The translations under genes and the position numbers were made by a program. From the NCBI RefSeq assembly GCF_002008365.1, contig NZ_MRDL01000032.1, positions 123,862 to 187,861 of the forward strand: a DNA stretch of 64,000 nucleotides, read 5' to 3'. Within the stretch, counting starts at the first letter, position 1. Each line of letters starts with the position of its first letter. Origin of the DNA: Rhizobium leguminosarum bv. viciae USDA 2370 (lineage in GTDB: Bacteria; Pseudomonadota; Alphaproteobacteria; Rhizobiales; Rhizobiaceae). The notes below the pieces were generated by a model. That model was not told where the DNA came from, made no database searches, and was given only the letters and a program-made list of their open reading frames with translations. Positions 8,789 through 18,389 of the stretch are shown here, one piece after another.

Positions 8789-9661
8789 TCACTCGCCCTT
8801 CCAGTCCGGCTTGCGCTTGCCGAGGAAGGCACCGATCCCTTCCTGAGCATCCTGCGTCAGCATGTTCTGGACCATCACCCTGGCGGTATAATCATATGCC
8901 GCCTCCACTGGCAGTTCGAGCTGCCGGTTGAAGGCTTCCTTGCCAATCTTCAGCGTCAGCGGTGACTTGCTGGCGATCACAGCCGCATATTTGGAAACCA
9001 CCTGCGCCAGATATTGCTTGGGCACGATACGGTTGACGAGGCCGAAATCCTTGGCAGTTGAGGCGTCGATCGTCTCGCCGGTCAGCAGCATCTCCATCGC
9101 CTGCTTGCGGTGCGCGGCACGGGAAACGGCCACCATCGGCGTCGAACAAAACAGGCCGATATTGACGCCCGGCGTGCAGAATGTCGAACTATCCGTGCAG
9201 ATCGCCAGATCGCAGGAGGCAACGAGCTGGCAGCCCGCAGCCGTTGCAAGCCCGTCGATCTCGGCGATGACAGGCTTCGGCAGATGCGCGATCTTGAGCA
9301 TCAGATCGGCAGCGAGCCGAAAAGTCTTTTCGAAGAAATCGGCACCCTGATCTTCATCGGCGCGATGGGTCGTGAGTTCCTTGAGATCATGCCCGGCGGA
9401 AAAGACGTTACCGGTCGAGGCGATGACGACGACGCGTACATCCGGCTCCGCCTCGGCCGTCTCCAGCTCGCCCATCAGCGCTTCGAGAAGTGCGATCGAA
9501 AACACATTCGCCGGTGGGTTGTTGAGCACCAACCGCAGCACGCCGTCGCGCAGCGAGCGGATCAACAATCCGCCCTCTTCCGCTCTGGCTGCGTCCGGGA
9601 AAGATACGATTTCGGCTATGATGCTGCTCCCTGCGCTCGATTCAGGCAGACGTTTTGCCAC
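8789..9661 (-). CDS. Enoyl-CoA hydratase/isomerase family protein (ECHDC3-like)
   Basis: 290 residues of the crotonase superfamily. LRLVLNNPPANVFSIALLEA, FSAGHDLKEL (oxyanion-hole loop) and PKPVIAEIDGLATAAGCQLV mark the acyl-CoA fold. The Gly-rich turn and the CDLAICTDSSTFCTPGVNIG segment resemble the ECHDC3 subgroup rather than classical FadB/PaaF hydratases. In this subgroup the two catalytic Glu of true hydratases are not both kept, so hydratase activity is uncertain. An upstream M could shorten the protein by about 15 residues. It ends exactly against the EamA gene (convergent). Confidence 0.85.
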   Translation of the reverse strand: MAKRLPESSAGSSIIAEIVSFPDAARAEEGGLLIRSLRDGVLRLVLNNPPANVFSIALLEALMGELETAEAEPDVRVVVIASTGNVFSAGHDLKELTTHRADEDQGADFFEKTFRLAADLMLKIAHLPKPVIAEIDGLATAAGCQLVASCDLAICTDSSTFCTPGVNIGLFCSTPMVAVSRAAHRKQAMEMLLTGETIDASTAKDFGLVNRIVPKQYLAQVVSKYAAVIASKSPLTLKIGKEAFNRQLELPVEAAYDYTARVMVQNMLTQDAQEGIGAFLGKRKPDWKGE

Positions 9662-9712
9662 AAGGCGCCGGCAATTTCGAGCAGGATCCGCACCCCGCCT
9701 TGGCCGCTGAAG

Positions 9713-9943
9713 TCAGGACCAGAACCACGACTTCGATGTCTCGGCCCTCGCCTGCGCACGGGTCAGACCGACATCGCAAAGCTCGTCGTCGGTGAGTTCC
9801 GAAAGCGTGCGACGGCTGCGGCGCTTTTCGAGGTGATGTTCGACCGTCATCAGCAGCCGCCGGCTCCATCGCGCCATCCAGCGAATTCTCGACCGAACGA
9901 TATCGCGAGGTGTTTCGAAGATCTCGCTCAATTCCAGAGCCAT
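9713..9943 (-). CDS. DUF1127 small basic protein
   Basis: 76 residues. The C-terminal half RTLSELTDDELCDVGLTRAQ is the DUF1127 (YjiS-like) signature, with a basic stretch before it (RWSRRLLMTVEHHLEKRRSR). Small DUF1127 proteins of alphaproteobacteria are implicated in RNA turnover and in phosphate or carbon metabolism, some binding RNA. It is divergent from the LysR gene (94 bp between starts), so the two may share a control region. Confidence 0.85.
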   Translation of the reverse strand: MALELSEIFETPRDIVRSRIRWMARWSRRLLMTVEHHLEKRRSRRTLSELTDDELCDVGLTRAQARAETSKSWFWS

Positions 9944-10037
9944 CGCTTCTTCCTTTCTTGAACGGGTGAAAGATGCGCTGGAAAATGCCGCGAGAGAAGC
10001 TTATTGATATTATAATATGCATAAGGATTTCTTTGGT

Positions 10038-10916
10038 ATGCCTCTCAATCTTGATCAGCTTGCCACCTTCGTCAATGTTGCCGATCTCGGAAGCTTTACG
10101 GCTGCGGCCGACAAGGAAGGCCTGACGCAACCGGCCGTCAGCCTGCAGGTCAAGGGGCTCGAACAGCGGCTCGGCGTCCGGCTGATCGAGCGCGTCGGAC
10201 GGCGAGCACAGCCGACCGCTGCAGGCCTCGACCTGCTCGCGCATGCAAGGCGGCTACTTCAGGAATCGGCCGCCGCGGAAGAAGCGATGGTGCCGTACAG
10301 AGATGGTGCGAGCGGCCGCGTGCGCATCGGCAGCGGCGGCACGGCGTCGATCCATCTGCTTCCTCGCGCCATTGCTGCCGCCAGAAAACGCATGCCCGGG
10401 CTCGAAATCACCGTGCGCATCGGCGATGCCGACGACATTCTGCACGAACTGGAAGCCAACAGCCTCGACATCGCCGTCGTTGCCCTGCCGGCATCGGGAC
10501 GGAACTTCGAGATCGAACCGTTCTACGAAGAGGAATTGCTGGCCGTCGCCCCCGCCGGCAGCCTCATGCCCGAAGAGGGACCGGACGCCGCATTCATGCG
10601 CGACAGGACGCTGCTGCTCTATGAAGGCGGCAATACCAGGCGCGCAATCGACGCGTGGTTAGCCGCCCCGGATACCAGGATCCGACCTGCGATGGAGTTT
10701 GGCAGTATCGAGGCGATCAAGGAGCTGGTGGCTGTGGGACTTGGCTGGTCGATCCTGCCGGGGCTGGCGCTGAAGCGCGACCGCGCCGGCCTCGTGACGA
10801 CATCATCGCTGAACCCGCGGCTGACGCGCCGCCTCGGCATGGTTCTACGCCGGGACAAACATCTGACACGCGGCCTTCGCGAAATGATGAAATGCCTGCG
10901 CGCGTTCAAAGGTTGA
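10038..10916 (+). CDS. LysR-type transcriptional regulator
   Basis: 292 residues. An N-terminal winged helix-turn-helix ([20 protein letters not shown] through [20 protein letters not shown]) is followed by a type-2 periplasmic-binding-like effector domain starting near [21 protein letters not shown] ribosome site AAGGA at 10023 lies about 11 bases before the ATG at 10038; an ATG seven codons earlier (10017) overlaps it and is less likely. LysR proteins often control the divergent neighbour; here that is the DUF1127 gene. Effector unknown. Confidence 0.88.
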   Translation: MPLNLDQLATFVNVADLGSFTAAADKEGLTQPAVSLQVKGLEQRLGVRLIERVGRRAQPTAAGLDLLAHARRLLQESAAAEEAMVPYRDGASGRVRIGSGGTASIHLLPRAIAAARKRMPGLEITVRIGDADDILHELEANSLDIAVVALPASGRNFEIEPFYEEELLAVAPAGSLMPEEGPDAAFMRDRTLLLYEGGNTRRAIDAWLAAPDTRIRPAMEFGSIEAIKELVAVGLGWSILPGLALKRDRAGLVTTSSLNPRLTRRLGMVLRRDKHLTRGLREMMKCLRAFKG

Positions 10917-11080
10917 GAGCTGCTTTCGACCGTCGGACGTTACGTCAAACCGGCAGAGGCGACGCCAAAAACGTCCGGCGCAGCAGCCTGGGACCTCGAC
11001 AAATATGAGGTATTATAATACCATATATCTAACTAATTGTTTTTGCTTTATTTTTTTTCCAAACCTCGGGAAAGTCGATA

Positions 11081-11109
11081 TTGACCCCATGTCGTATTCC
11101 CTTTATACA
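11081..11109 (+). promoter_or_regulatory. Sigma-70-type promoter of rplM-rpsI
   Basis: TTGACC (11081-11086), exactly 17 bases, then TATACA (11104-11109): an unusually good vegetative promoter for a rhizobium, with AT-rich DNA upstream. Transcription would start near 11116, giving a leader of about 117 nt before the L13 start codon. Confidence 0.65.
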
Positions 11110-11121
11110 CCGCGCCAGAAC

Positions 11122-11148
11122 GCAGCCTATCCGGGCTGCTTTCTTTTT
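11122..11148 (+). terminator. Terminator-like hairpin in the rplM leader (possible attenuator)
   Basis: GCAGCC, a short loop, GGCTGC and then TTTCTTTTT, beginning about six bases after the predicted transcription start. The form is that of a Rho-independent terminator placed inside the leader, so it could act as an attenuator for the L13/S9 operon. Function is inference. Confidence 0.45.
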
Positions 11149-11232
11149 GGCATGCCTCGAGCGTGCCAATCCAAGCAACAAGAAACGCCCTTCAAGCCTT
11201 CGGGCCAAGGGTCCCAAAAGAGAGTATTCACT

Positions 11233-11697
11233 ATGGCAACCTTCTCCCAGAAGCCTGCAGAGGTGGAGAAGAAGTGGGTGATCATCGACGCCGAAGGGCT
11301 GGTCGTTGGCCGTCTCGCTTCCATCATCGCTATGCGCCTGCGCGGCAAGCACAAGGCAACCTTCACGCCTCACGTTGACGACGGCGACAACGTCATCGTC
11401 ATCAATGCCGAAAAGGTCGTTTTCACCGGCAAGAAGTATTCCGACAAGGTCTACTACTGGCACACCGGTTATGCCGGCGGCATCAAGGAACGCAGCGCAC
11501 GCCAGATCATCGAAGGCCGCTTCCCGGAGCGCGTCCTCGAAAAGGCCGTCGAACGCATGGTTCCGCGTGGCCCGCTCGGCCGTCGCCAGATGAAGAATCT
11601 GCGCGTTTACGCCGGCTCCAACCATCCCCATGAAGCCCAGCAGCCGGTCGCCCTCGACGTTGCCGCGCTCAACAAAAAGAACGTAAGGAGCGCCTGA
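11233..11697 (+). CDS. rplM: 50S ribosomal protein L13
   Basis: 154 residues, the usual length. Seen: [20 protein letters not shown] at the start, the [20 protein letters not shown] block, [19 protein letters not shown], and [20 protein letters not shown] with the C-terminal [14 protein letters not shown]13 is an early 23S rRNA-binding assembly protein of the large subunit. The start at 11233 gives the family N-terminus ([15 protein letters not shown]); the longer open frame upstream is leader. It is followed after one base by rpsI with AAGGAG inside the 3' end of this gene, so the pair is co-translated. Confidence 0.98.
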   Translation: MATFSQKPAEVEKKWVIIDAEGLVVGRLASIIAMRLRGKHKATFTPHVDDGDNVIVINAEKVVFTGKKYSDKVYYWHTGYAGGIKERSARQIIEGRFPERVLEKAVERMVPRGPLGRRQMKNLRVYAGSNHPHEAQQPVALDVAALNKKNVRSA

Positions 11698-11698
11698 T

Positions 11699-12166
11699 AT
11701 GGCTGACCTCTCCTCCCTGAAGGATCTCGGCACGGCTTCCGAAGCTGCTGCTCCGGCCCACGTCCGCAAGGTCGATTCGCTCGGCCGCTCCTACGCGACC
11801 GGCAAGCGCAAGAACGCCGTCGCCCGCGTCTGGGTCAAGCCGGGCTCCGGCAAGATCATCGTCAACGGCAAGGAATTCGCGGAATATTTCGCACGTCCGG
11901 TGCTGCAGATGATCCTGCGCCAGCCGATCGTCGCGGCTGCCCGTGACGGCCAGTTCGACATCATCGCAACCGTTGCCGGCGGCGGCCTCTCCGGCCAGGC
12001 CGGTGCCGTTCGCCATGGCGTGTCCAAGGCGCTCACCTACTTCGAACCGGGCCTGCGCGCGGTGCTGAAGAAGGGCGGCTTCCTGACCCGCGACAGCCGC
12101 GTCGTCGAACGCAAGAAGTACGGTAAGGCAAAGGCCCGCCGCTCGTTCCAGTTCTCCAAGCGTTAA
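11699..12166 (+). CDS. rpsI: 30S ribosomal protein S9
   Basis: 155 residues with the alphaproteobacterial N-terminal extension (about 25 residues) before [19 protein letters not shown]. The core [19 protein letters not shown] and the C-terminal tail [17 protein letters not shown] are diagnostic; the terminal Lys-Arg tail reaches the P-site tRNA in the 30S subunit. The start overlaps the rplM end region with AAGGAG at 11685-11690. The operon ends at a strong terminator at 12193-12220. Confidence 0.98.
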   Translation: MADLSSLKDLGTASEAAAPAHVRKVDSLGRSYATGKRKNAVARVWVKPGSGKIIVNGKEFAEYFARPVLQMILRQPIVAAARDGQFDIIATVAGGGLSGQAGAVRHGVSKALTYFEPGLRAVLKKGGFLTRDSRVVERKKYGKAKARRSFQFSKR

Positions 12167-12192
12167 TCGCTTCGGACAGACAGGATTTACGA

Positions 12193-12220
12193 AGGCCGGG
12201 GCAACCCGGCCTTTTTGTTT
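12193..12220 (+). terminator. Rho-independent terminator of rplM-rpsI
   Basis: AGGCCGGG, a GCAA tetraloop, CCCGGCCT (perfect 8-bp GC-rich stem) and TTTTGTTT, 27 bp after the rpsI stop. A textbook form. Confidence 0.9.
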
Positions 12221-12367
12221 TGCTCTGTTAAGCCAATTGGAAGCGTGCCGGCATGCCATTGTCGCATTCCGGTTCTGCTGGTAGAAACTTGGCAAAACGC
12301 TTCAGGAATAAGCGAGGCCACATTCAAGGGTCGAATCATGGGAATAACCAAGTCCGCAGACAAATAG

Positions 12368-12397
12368 GCCGCAACAACTTTGCCCTGTTGTTGCGGC
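12368..12397 (+). promoter_or_regulatory. Perfect hairpin in the leader of the CmlA-like exporter
   Basis: GCCGCAACAAC, an 8-nt loop and GTTGTTGCGGC form a perfect 11-bp stem 76 bases upstream of the exporter start codon. No T-run follows, so simple termination is unlikely. Leader hairpins controlling translation are known for cmlA-type genes elsewhere; here that role is only an inference. Apart from this and the rpsI terminator I see nothing else in the 307 bases between rpsI and the exporter. Confidence 0.45.
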
Positions 12398-12473
12398 GTC
12401 TGTCCGGCCAATCCCGATACTGATGAAGAGACAGATCGCCGCCGAATGAAATCATTTGAGCGGGTTCTTTCCC

Positions 12474-13661
12474 ATGTCCTATCCCAAAATCCAGCCCTGG
12501 ACCTATTCCCTGCCGGCAGCCTTGTTGCTGATGGCACCGTTCGACATCCTGGCTTCGCTTGCCGTGGATATCTATCTGCCGATCGTGCCTGTCATGCCGG
12601 AGGCGCTCGGTACATCGCCGGCCGTCATCCAACTGACCCTCAGCCTATACATGCTCGTGCTCGGCGCCGGGCAGATCGTCTTCGGGCCGATTTCCGATAT
12701 TGTCGGACGACGGCCTGTCCTGCTCGGAGGCGCGGCACTCTTTGCCGCTTCATCCTTCCTGCTTGCCATCTCCTCGTCAGCACCAATCTTTGTAGTGTTG
12801 AGATTGGCGCAAGCCATCGGTGCGTCGGCGACACTGGTTGCAACTTTCGCAACAGTGCGCGACGTCTATGCCGGGCGTCCCGAAAGCAGCACGATTTATG
12901 GCCTTCTCGGCTCCATCCTCTCCTTCGTGCCTGCATTAGCTCCGATCGCCGGAGCCCTGATCGCCGATCGCTTCGGTTGGCGCGCCATCTTCCTCGTCAT
13001 CGGCCTCCTTTCGGTTGCCGCCCTTTTCAATGCCGGCATGCGGTGGCATGAAACCCGCCCCGCCGCCACTGCAAAGATCGCTCTCCGCCCGATCCTTACA
13101 AGCTTACCCTTCTGGGTTTATACAGTGGGCTTCAGTACAGCGATGGGCGCCTTCTTCGTCTTCTTCTCGACAGCACCCCGCATCTTGATCGATAAAGCCG
13201 GATTCTCCGGCATCGCCTTCAGCTTCGTCTTTGCCACGGTGGCGCTGGTAATGATCGTGACGGCGCGTTTTGCCAAACACTTCGTCATGCGCTGGGGCAT
13301 TGCAGGCAGCCTTGCCAGAGGCATGGCCGTGCTGCTTTCCGGCGCTATGCTGCTTATCTTCGGAGAGTTGTTTCTGCAGCCTTCCCTGGTCAGCTTCGTC
13401 GTGCCGATGTGGATCATCGCGATCGGCATCGTCCTTGCGACCGCGGTCACCGCCAACGGCGCGCTCGACGCCTTTGGCGACACGGCAGGAACGGCGGTCG
13501 CGCTTTATTGCTGCGTCGAGAGCATCATCGTCGGAGTTGCCGGAACTTTCTTCGTGCTTCTGCTCGGCGGCGACAGCGCCTGGCCGCTCGCGGCCTATGT
13601 CTGTGCGACCGCGCTGACGACGCTAGCTGGATTGTGGTGCCTGCCGGAGCCGGCCCGATAG
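12474..13661 (+). CDS. MFS exporter of the CmlA/FloR (phenicol efflux) type
   Basis: 395 residues, twelve membrane segments. It resembles CmlA/FloR drug exporters along its length: LLMAPFDILASLAVDIYLPI, the motif-A-like FGPISDIVGRRPVLLGG, ATFATVRDVYAGRPESSTIY, GAFFVFFSTAPRILIDKAGF and TANGALDAFGDTAGTAVALY all have close counterparts there. It should pump amphenicols or related compounds out across the inner membrane, but specificity cannot be proved by motifs and chromosomal relatives may have other substrates. The ATG at 12474 fits the family start; a TTG at 12456 would add six residues. A perfect hairpin lies in the leader. Confidence 0.82.
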   Translation: MSYPKIQPWTYSLPAALLLMAPFDILASLAVDIYLPIVPVMPEALGTSPAVIQLTLSLYMLVLGAGQIVFGPISDIVGRRPVLLGGAALFAASSFLLAISSSAPIFVVLRLAQAIGASATLVATFATVRDVYAGRPESSTIYGLLGSILSFVPALAPIAGALIADRFGWRAIFLVIGLLSVAALFNAGMRWHETRPAATAKIALRPILTSLPFWVYTVGFSTAMGAFFVFFSTAPRILIDKAGFSGIAFSFVFATVALVMIVTARFAKHFVMRWGIAGSLARGMAVLLSGAMLLIFGELFLQPSLVSFVVPMWIIAIGIVLATAVTANGALDAFGDTAGTAVALYCCVESIIVGVAGTFFVLLLGGDSAWPLAAYVCATALTTLAGLWCLPEPAR

Positions 13662-13885
13662 GCAGACGAGCAAATGAAGGTCGCTCGACGATAACGAGCG
13701 GCCGTCGTCCGAACGATCGCTTGAAATCTGTACGCACCTCGCCTACCCCTTTCTGCGCGCAGGGGATCGGCCAGTTCCTTCGCGAGAGAACCGCCGCCTG
13801 GCACCCTCACGTCAACGGCGATCATGCAATGCAGCGTCCGCATCGAACGCGACTACGGTTTTGCGACCGAAAAAAGGAGCATGAC

Positions 13886-14848
13886 TTGGCGAACAGATCG
13901 ATTGACCACGCCTTCACGGCGACCAGCCTCACCTCCGCTGCCAGCGACCCGACATTTGCCGGCGCCCTGTCCTTCATGCGCCGCCGCTTCACCAAGGAAC
14001 TCGCCGGCGTCGACGTTGCCGTCTGGGGTATTCCCTTCGATGCCGCGACATCGAACAGGCCGGGCACACGTTTCGGGCCGCAAGCGATCCGGCGCGCCTC
14101 GGCGATCTTCGACAATGATGCGCAATATCCCTTCCACCGTGATCTCTTCGCCGAAATGGCCGTGATCGACTACGGCGATTGCCTGCTCGATTATGGCAAT
14201 CATCAGGACACGCCAGCCGCTATCGAACGACAGGCGAATGTCATCCTCGACAGTGGCGCCTTCCTGCTGACGCTCGGCGGCGATCATTACGTCACCTGGC
14301 CGCTGCTGAAAGCCCATGTGGCAAAACATGGGCCGCTGGCGCTCGTGCAGTTCGACGCGCACCAGGACACCTGGTTCGACGAGGAACGCCGCATCGACCA
14401 TGGCTCATTCGTGGCGCGGGCCGCCCGCGAGGGCATCATCGATCCCGACCGCTCGATCCAGATCGGCATCCGCACCCATGCGCCGGAGGATTGCGGCGTC
14501 AACATTCTCTACGGTCATCAGGTCGAGGAGATGAGCGCCAGCGATATCGCCTCGGCGATCATCTCCCACACACGCGGGGCGCCGGCCTATCTCACTTTCG
14601 ATATCGATTGCCTCGATCCGGCCTTTGCGCCGGGCACCGGCACGCCGGTTGCCGGCGGACCGTCGAGCGCCAAGATCCTCTCGGTACTGCAGCGCCTGCA
14701 CCAGCTCGATATCCGCGGCGCCGATGTCGTTGAGGTGTCGCCGCCCTACGATCATGCTGATATCACCGCCATTGCGGGGGCAACGGTGGCGATGTATATG
14801 CTGGGTCTTCATGCTGAGCGACGCGCCATCGCCGTGTCACAAGGCTGA
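13886..14848 (+). CDS. speB: Agmatinase / ureohydrolase family enzyme
   Basis: 320 residues. The binuclear-manganese motifs of ureohydrolases are complete: GGDHYV (131-136), FDAHQD (156-161) and TFDIDCLDPAFAPGTGTP from about 237, so catalysis is likely. Agmatinase (agmatine to putrescine plus urea) is the usual assignment for this subgroup, though guanidino-acid relatives exist. The start is an uncommon TTG at 13886, chosen because AAGGAG sits seven bases before it and the frame upstream is unrelated. It lies 60 bp before argC on the same strand, suggesting a shared arginine/polyamine unit. Confidence 0.87.
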   Translation: MANRSIDHAFTATSLTSAASDPTFAGALSFMRRRFTKELAGVDVAVWGIPFDAATSNRPGTRFGPQAIRRASAIFDNDAQYPFHRDLFAEMAVIDYGDCLLDYGNHQDTPAAIERQANVILDSGAFLLTLGGDHYVTWPLLKAHVAKHGPLALVQFDAHQDTWFDEERRIDHGSFVARAAREGIIDPDRSIQIGIRTHAPEDCGVNILYGHQVEEMSASDIASAIISHTRGAPAYLTFDIDCLDPAFAPGTGTPVAGGPSSAKILSVLQRLHQLDIRGADVVEVSPPYDHADITAIAGATVAMYMLGLHAERRAIAVSQG

Positions 14849-14908
14849 CCTATCATCCTCAAACTGAATCCGGAAACCTTCAGAACCCATTGAAAGCGCA
14901 GGTTTAAC

Positions 14909-15841
14909 ATGGCACCGAAAATCTTCATCGACGGCGAACACGGCACGACGGGTCTGCAGATCCGCACGCGCATGGCCGGCCGCCGCGATGTCGAGCTTCT
15001 GTCCATACCCGAAGCCGAGCGGCGCAACGCCGCCATGCGCGAGGACATGCTGAACAGCGCCGACATCGCCATTCTCTGCCTGCCCGACGATGCGTCGAAG
15101 GAAGCGGTGCAGATGGTTTCGGCCAACAACAATGTGCGCGTCATCGACACCTCGACCGCCTTCCGCGTCAATCCCGGCTGGGCCTATGGCTTTGCCGAGA
15201 TGGACGGCGCGCAGGCCGACAGGATCAAGGCCGCCCGTTTCGTCGCCAACCCCGGCTGCTATCCCACCGGAGCGATCGGCCTCATCCGGCCGCTGCGCGC
15301 CGCCGGCATTCTGCCCGACGGCTATCCGGTCACGGTCAACGCGGTCTCCGGCTATACCGGCGGCGGCAAGCAGATGATCGCGCAGATGGAAAACCCGGAT
15401 CACCCGGATGCGATCACCTCGCCGCATTTCCTCTATGGCCTGCCGCTCACCCACAAACACGTGCCCGAGATGACCGTGCACGGCCTGCTCGACCGCGCGC
15501 CGATCTTCTCGCCGTCGGTCGGTAAGTTCGCGCAGGGCATGATCGTGCAGGTACCACTGCATCTCGACGATCTCGCCGAGGGCACGACGATGGAAAGCAT
15601 CCATGCCGCACTCGTCGCCCATTATGCCGGCCAGGATATCGTCAGTGTCGTGCCGCTGACCGAAAGCAAGGCCCTGCCCCGCGTCAACGCCGTCGAGCTC
15701 GAAGGCAAGGACACGATGAAGCTCTTCGTCTTCGGCACCTCAGGCGCTTCGCAGGTAAACCTCGTGGCGCTGCTCGACAATCTCGGCAAGGGCGCCTCGG
15801 GCGCCGCCGTCCAGAATATGGACCTGATGCTCGCCTCATAA
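14909..15841 (+). CDS. argC: N-acetyl-gamma-glutamyl-phosphate reductase (short type 2 form)
   Basis: 310 residues, the size of the shorter type 2 ArgC of alphaproteobacteria. It reduces N-acetylglutamyl-5-phosphate with NADPH in arginine synthesis. Seen: the NADP-binding start [32 protein letters not shown] with the catalytic Cys at 117, [12 protein letters not shown], and [11 protein letters not shown] with the His expected as general base. It lies downstream of the agmatinase gene on the same strand. Confidence 0.95.
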   Translation: MAPKIFIDGEHGTTGLQIRTRMAGRRDVELLSIPEAERRNAAMREDMLNSADIAILCLPDDASKEAVQMVSANNNVRVIDTSTAFRVNPGWAYGFAEMDGAQADRIKAARFVANPGCYPTGAIGLIRPLRAAGILPDGYPVTVNAVSGYTGGGKQMIAQMENPDHPDAITSPHFLYGLPLTHKHVPEMTVHGLLDRAPIFSPSVGKFAQGMIVQVPLHLDDLAEGTTMESIHAALVAHYAGQDIVSVVPLTESKALPRVNAVELEGKDTMKLFVFGTSGASQVNLVALLDNLGKGASGAAVQNMDLMLAS

Positions 15842-16024
15842 GGCGCGAGCGGCGACATCGACGTCGATGCCGCTCAGGCTTTGTGTCGATCTCTTCATCA
15901 TGATCTTTCTCGCGGCTGCTTGCCTCGGCCGCCGTTGCATCGCTTTCACCTCGATCATCGGCGACGATTGGGCTATGAGAGCGGACCTTCCTCGCTGCCA
16001 ATCCCGAATCACGGAGCCGATGTC

Positions 16025-16816
16025 ATGACGCTGGATGCGCTTATCGCTGGCGTAAGCGCATGGTTTGACGCCGCCCTTCCCGATCATGGCATCTATGCGC
16101 TGATGGCGTTTGCCTTCATCGCCGGGCTCGCCCGCGGCTTTTCGGGCTTCGGCGCCGCATTGATCTTCATTCCGCTCGGCGGTGCGATCGTCGGGCCGAA
16201 GCTGATCTCGCCGATCCTGCTCGTCATCGACGGCATTGCGGCGCTTGGGATGATCCCTCCCGCCTGGCGCGGCGCCAACCGGCCCGAGGTCTTCGTCATG
16301 GCGGCTGGCGCCGCCGTCGGCGTGCCGGCCGGCACGGCGATGCTGGCTCTGCTCGATCCGATGCTGCTGCGCTGGAGCATCACGATCATCGCCATCACCC
16401 TACTCGCGCTTCTCGCATCCGGATGGCGCTACCACGGCGCCCCTTCTGCACCGCTCAGCAGCAGCGTCGGCCTGATCGCCGGGCTTTTCAGTGGCGCCGC
16501 ACAACTCGGCGGACCGCCAGTCGTCGCCTACTGGCTTGGCGGCAAGAGCGACTTCACCCGTGTCAGGGCGAATGTCGTGCTCTACTTCTCGATCTCGTCC
16601 GTCTTCAGCGCCATCAGCTATTATGTCGGCGGACTTTTCGTGCCTGCCGTCTTCGCGCTGACCGCCGTGATCCTGCCGAGTTATGCGGTCGGGCTCTACG
16701 GCGGCTCGAAACTGTTCGGGCTTGCCGAGGAGCGGACCTTCCGCATCGCCTGCTACATCCTGATAGCCGCCGCCGCGATCATCGGCATGCCGCTGCTCGA
16801 TGGGGTGTTGCGATAG
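16025..16816 (+). CDS. TauE/SafE family membrane protein
   Basis: 263 residues with about eight hydrophobic segments and the TauE/SafE pattern: AFIAGLARGFSGFGAALIFI near the N-terminus and the repeat GLIAGLFSGAAQLGGPPVVA in the second half. Members export or take up sulfur-containing or small organic anions (sulfoacetate, sulfite and others); no substrate can be assigned. The ATG at 16025 places the first membrane helix properly; the open frame upstream is unrelated. Confidence 0.85.
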   Translation: MTLDALIAGVSAWFDAALPDHGIYALMAFAFIAGLARGFSGFGAALIFIPLGGAIVGPKLISPILLVIDGIAALGMIPPAWRGANRPEVFVMAAGAAVGVPAGTAMLALLDPMLLRWSITIIAITLLALLASGWRYHGAPSAPLSSSVGLIAGLFSGAAQLGGPPVVAYWLGGKSDFTRVRANVVLYFSISSVFSAISYYVGGLFVPAVFALTAVILPSYAVGLYGGSKLFGLAEERTFRIACYILIAAAAIIGMPLLDGVLR

Positions 16817-16841
16817 ATCCGCCCCGAGAAGGCAGCTCGCT

Positions 16842-17945
16842 TCAATCGCGTTCGGCGATCATCGTCCCATGCGGATATTCGCCGTAAAAGCCGCGCCAAT
16901 TGGCGACGGCGAAACCGAAAACCACCAGCGCACCGGCTTGGTGCAGCAGGCCCCAGTGAAGCGGCACCTGCATCAGCAGCGTGGCGATGCCGATCGCCGC
17001 CTGCAGCGTCACCAGCGCGAAGAGCAGGACGGCGCGGCGTGCATGGGTGGTCCAAGGTGCTGCGCGAAGGGCGATCACCATGTTGATCAGCGTCAATGCG
17101 AAGAGGGTATAGGCGCCGATGCGGTGGATGAACTGCACCGTCTTCGGGTTCTCGAAGGCATTGATCCAGAAGGGCTGCTGGATCAACAGATCGGAGGGGA
17201 TGACGGCGCCATCCATCAGCGGCCAGGTATTGTAGGAAAAACCGGCGTCGAGCCCCGCCACCAGCGCGCCGAGATAGATCTGGAACAGTGCGAAAATGGC
17301 GATCGCGGCGGCAAAACCGCGCGAGCTTCGTGCCGGCGCCGGATCATCGGAATGTCTGGCGAGACCACGCATGATCCACATGCAGCCGGCAAAGATCAGG
17401 CAGGCCATGACGAGATGCGTTGCCAGCCTGTACTGGCTGACGTCGGTGCGGACGGAAAGGCCCGAGGACACCATCCACCAACCGATAAAACCCTGCAGGC
17501 CGCCGAGCGCCAGGATGCCGACGAGTGGCCAGCGCAGACGCTTTTCGATCCGTCCGGTCAGCCAGAAATAGATGAGCGGCAGCGCGAAGATCACGCCGAT
17601 GCCGCGGGCGATCAGCCGGTGCGCCCATTCCCACCAGAAGATGCCTTTGAACTCATCGACGGTCATGGAATTGTTCAGCTGCTGAAATTCGGGAATACGC
17701 TGGTAGAGGCGGAATTCCTCCTCCCATTCGGCAGCCGACAGCGGCGGGATGACGCCGTGGATCGGCTTCCATTCGGTGATCGACAGGCCGGAATTGGTCA
17801 GCCGCGTGGCGCCGCCGACGAGGACGAGACAGAAGAGCGCCAAAAGCACGAAACCGAGCCAGAGGCGCAAGGCGCGGCGGTCACGATTTTGTCTGCGCAC
17901 TTCGCTCAGGATCGCCTGTTCCGTGGTCGGGTTTGCGACGGCCAT
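16842..17945 (-). CDS. ctaA: Heme A synthase (CtaA/COX15)
   Basis: 367 residues, eight membrane helices. It oxidises heme O to heme A for cytochrome aa3 oxidase. The COX15 signatures are present: [72 protein letters not shown] and [12 protein letters not shown], supplying the heme-ligand histidines. The start at 17945 ([10 protein letters not shown]) follows AGAAGGAGACATC; a longer frame exists but lacks family resemblance. It is convergent with the TauE gene and divergent from the DUF2842 gene. Confidence 0.95.
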   Translation of the reverse strand: MAVANPTTEQAILSEVRRQNRDRRALRLWLGFVLLALFCLVLVGGATRLTNSGLSITEWKPIHGVIPPLSAAEWEEEFRLYQRIPEFQQLNNSMTVDEFKGIFWWEWAHRLIARGIGVIFALPLIYFWLTGRIEKRLRWPLVGILALGGLQGFIGWWMVSSGLSVRTDVSQYRLATHLVMACLIFAGCMWIMRGLARHSDDPAPARSSRGFAAAIAIFALFQIYLGALVAGLDAGFSYNTWPLMDGAVIPSDLLIQQPFWINAFENPKTVQFIHRIGAYTLFALTLINMVIALRAAPWTTHARRAVLLFALVTLQAAIGIATLLMQVPLHWGLLHQAGALVVFGFAVANWRGFYGEYPHGTMIAERD

Positions 17946-18060
17946 GATGTCTCCTTCTACCCGGCAGTTGATTTGCCCCACCGGCTCATGCAAAACAAGC
18001 CCCGAACCTTTGCGGCATGCCGTCGCGCCGGTTCGACCCATCCATTGCAAGAGATAGCCG

Positions 18061-18270
18061 ATGCCCATCCGCCTCCGCAAATTTATCGGCACGATCCTGA
18101 TCATCGTGCTCGTGCTCGTCTATGCGCTGGTGGCGAATACGATCGCGGTGGCAACGCTCGGCAACGCGCCCTGGTGGGGACACTTGCTCTACTTCCTGTT
18201 CACCGGCCTGCTTTGGGTGTTGCCGGCGATGGTGCTCATCAAATGGATGGCCGGGCCGCCGCAGAAGTAG
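18061..18270 (+). CDS. DUF2842 small membrane protein
   Basis: 69 residues with two membrane helices ([20 protein letters not shown] and [19 protein letters not shown]) and a short basic start MPIRLRK, the DUF2842 pattern found next to ctaA-type genes in alphaproteobacteria. The function is unknown. It is divergent from ctaA with 115 bp between starts. Confidence 0.85.
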   Translation: MPIRLRKFIGTILIIVLVLVYALVANTIAVATLGNAPWWGHLLYFLFTGLLWVLPAMVLIKWMAGPPQK

Positions 18271-18389
18271 GGCCATTAACGGCCGAATAACCGTGATCCG
18301 CGGAAAACCTCGTCCATCGCGTGCGGTTAAACCAAATATACGTCTGGCATACCTACCTTCCCGTTCAGCATTCTTGACCGGAGAAAACC

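Larger units (their letters stand above)
10917..11232. other. Intergenic interval holding the rplM promoter and leader
   Basis: The first 110 bases show nothing recognisable. An AT-rich stretch (10990-11060) leads into the promoter at 11081-11109 and a structured leader up to the rplM start at 11233. No gene is visible. Confidence 0.5.

Noticed and set aside
16800..18290. Open frame of 496 codons on the plus strand
   Set aside because: Antisense of ctaA, whose heme-ligand motifs are clear; the plus frame has no recognisable domain.
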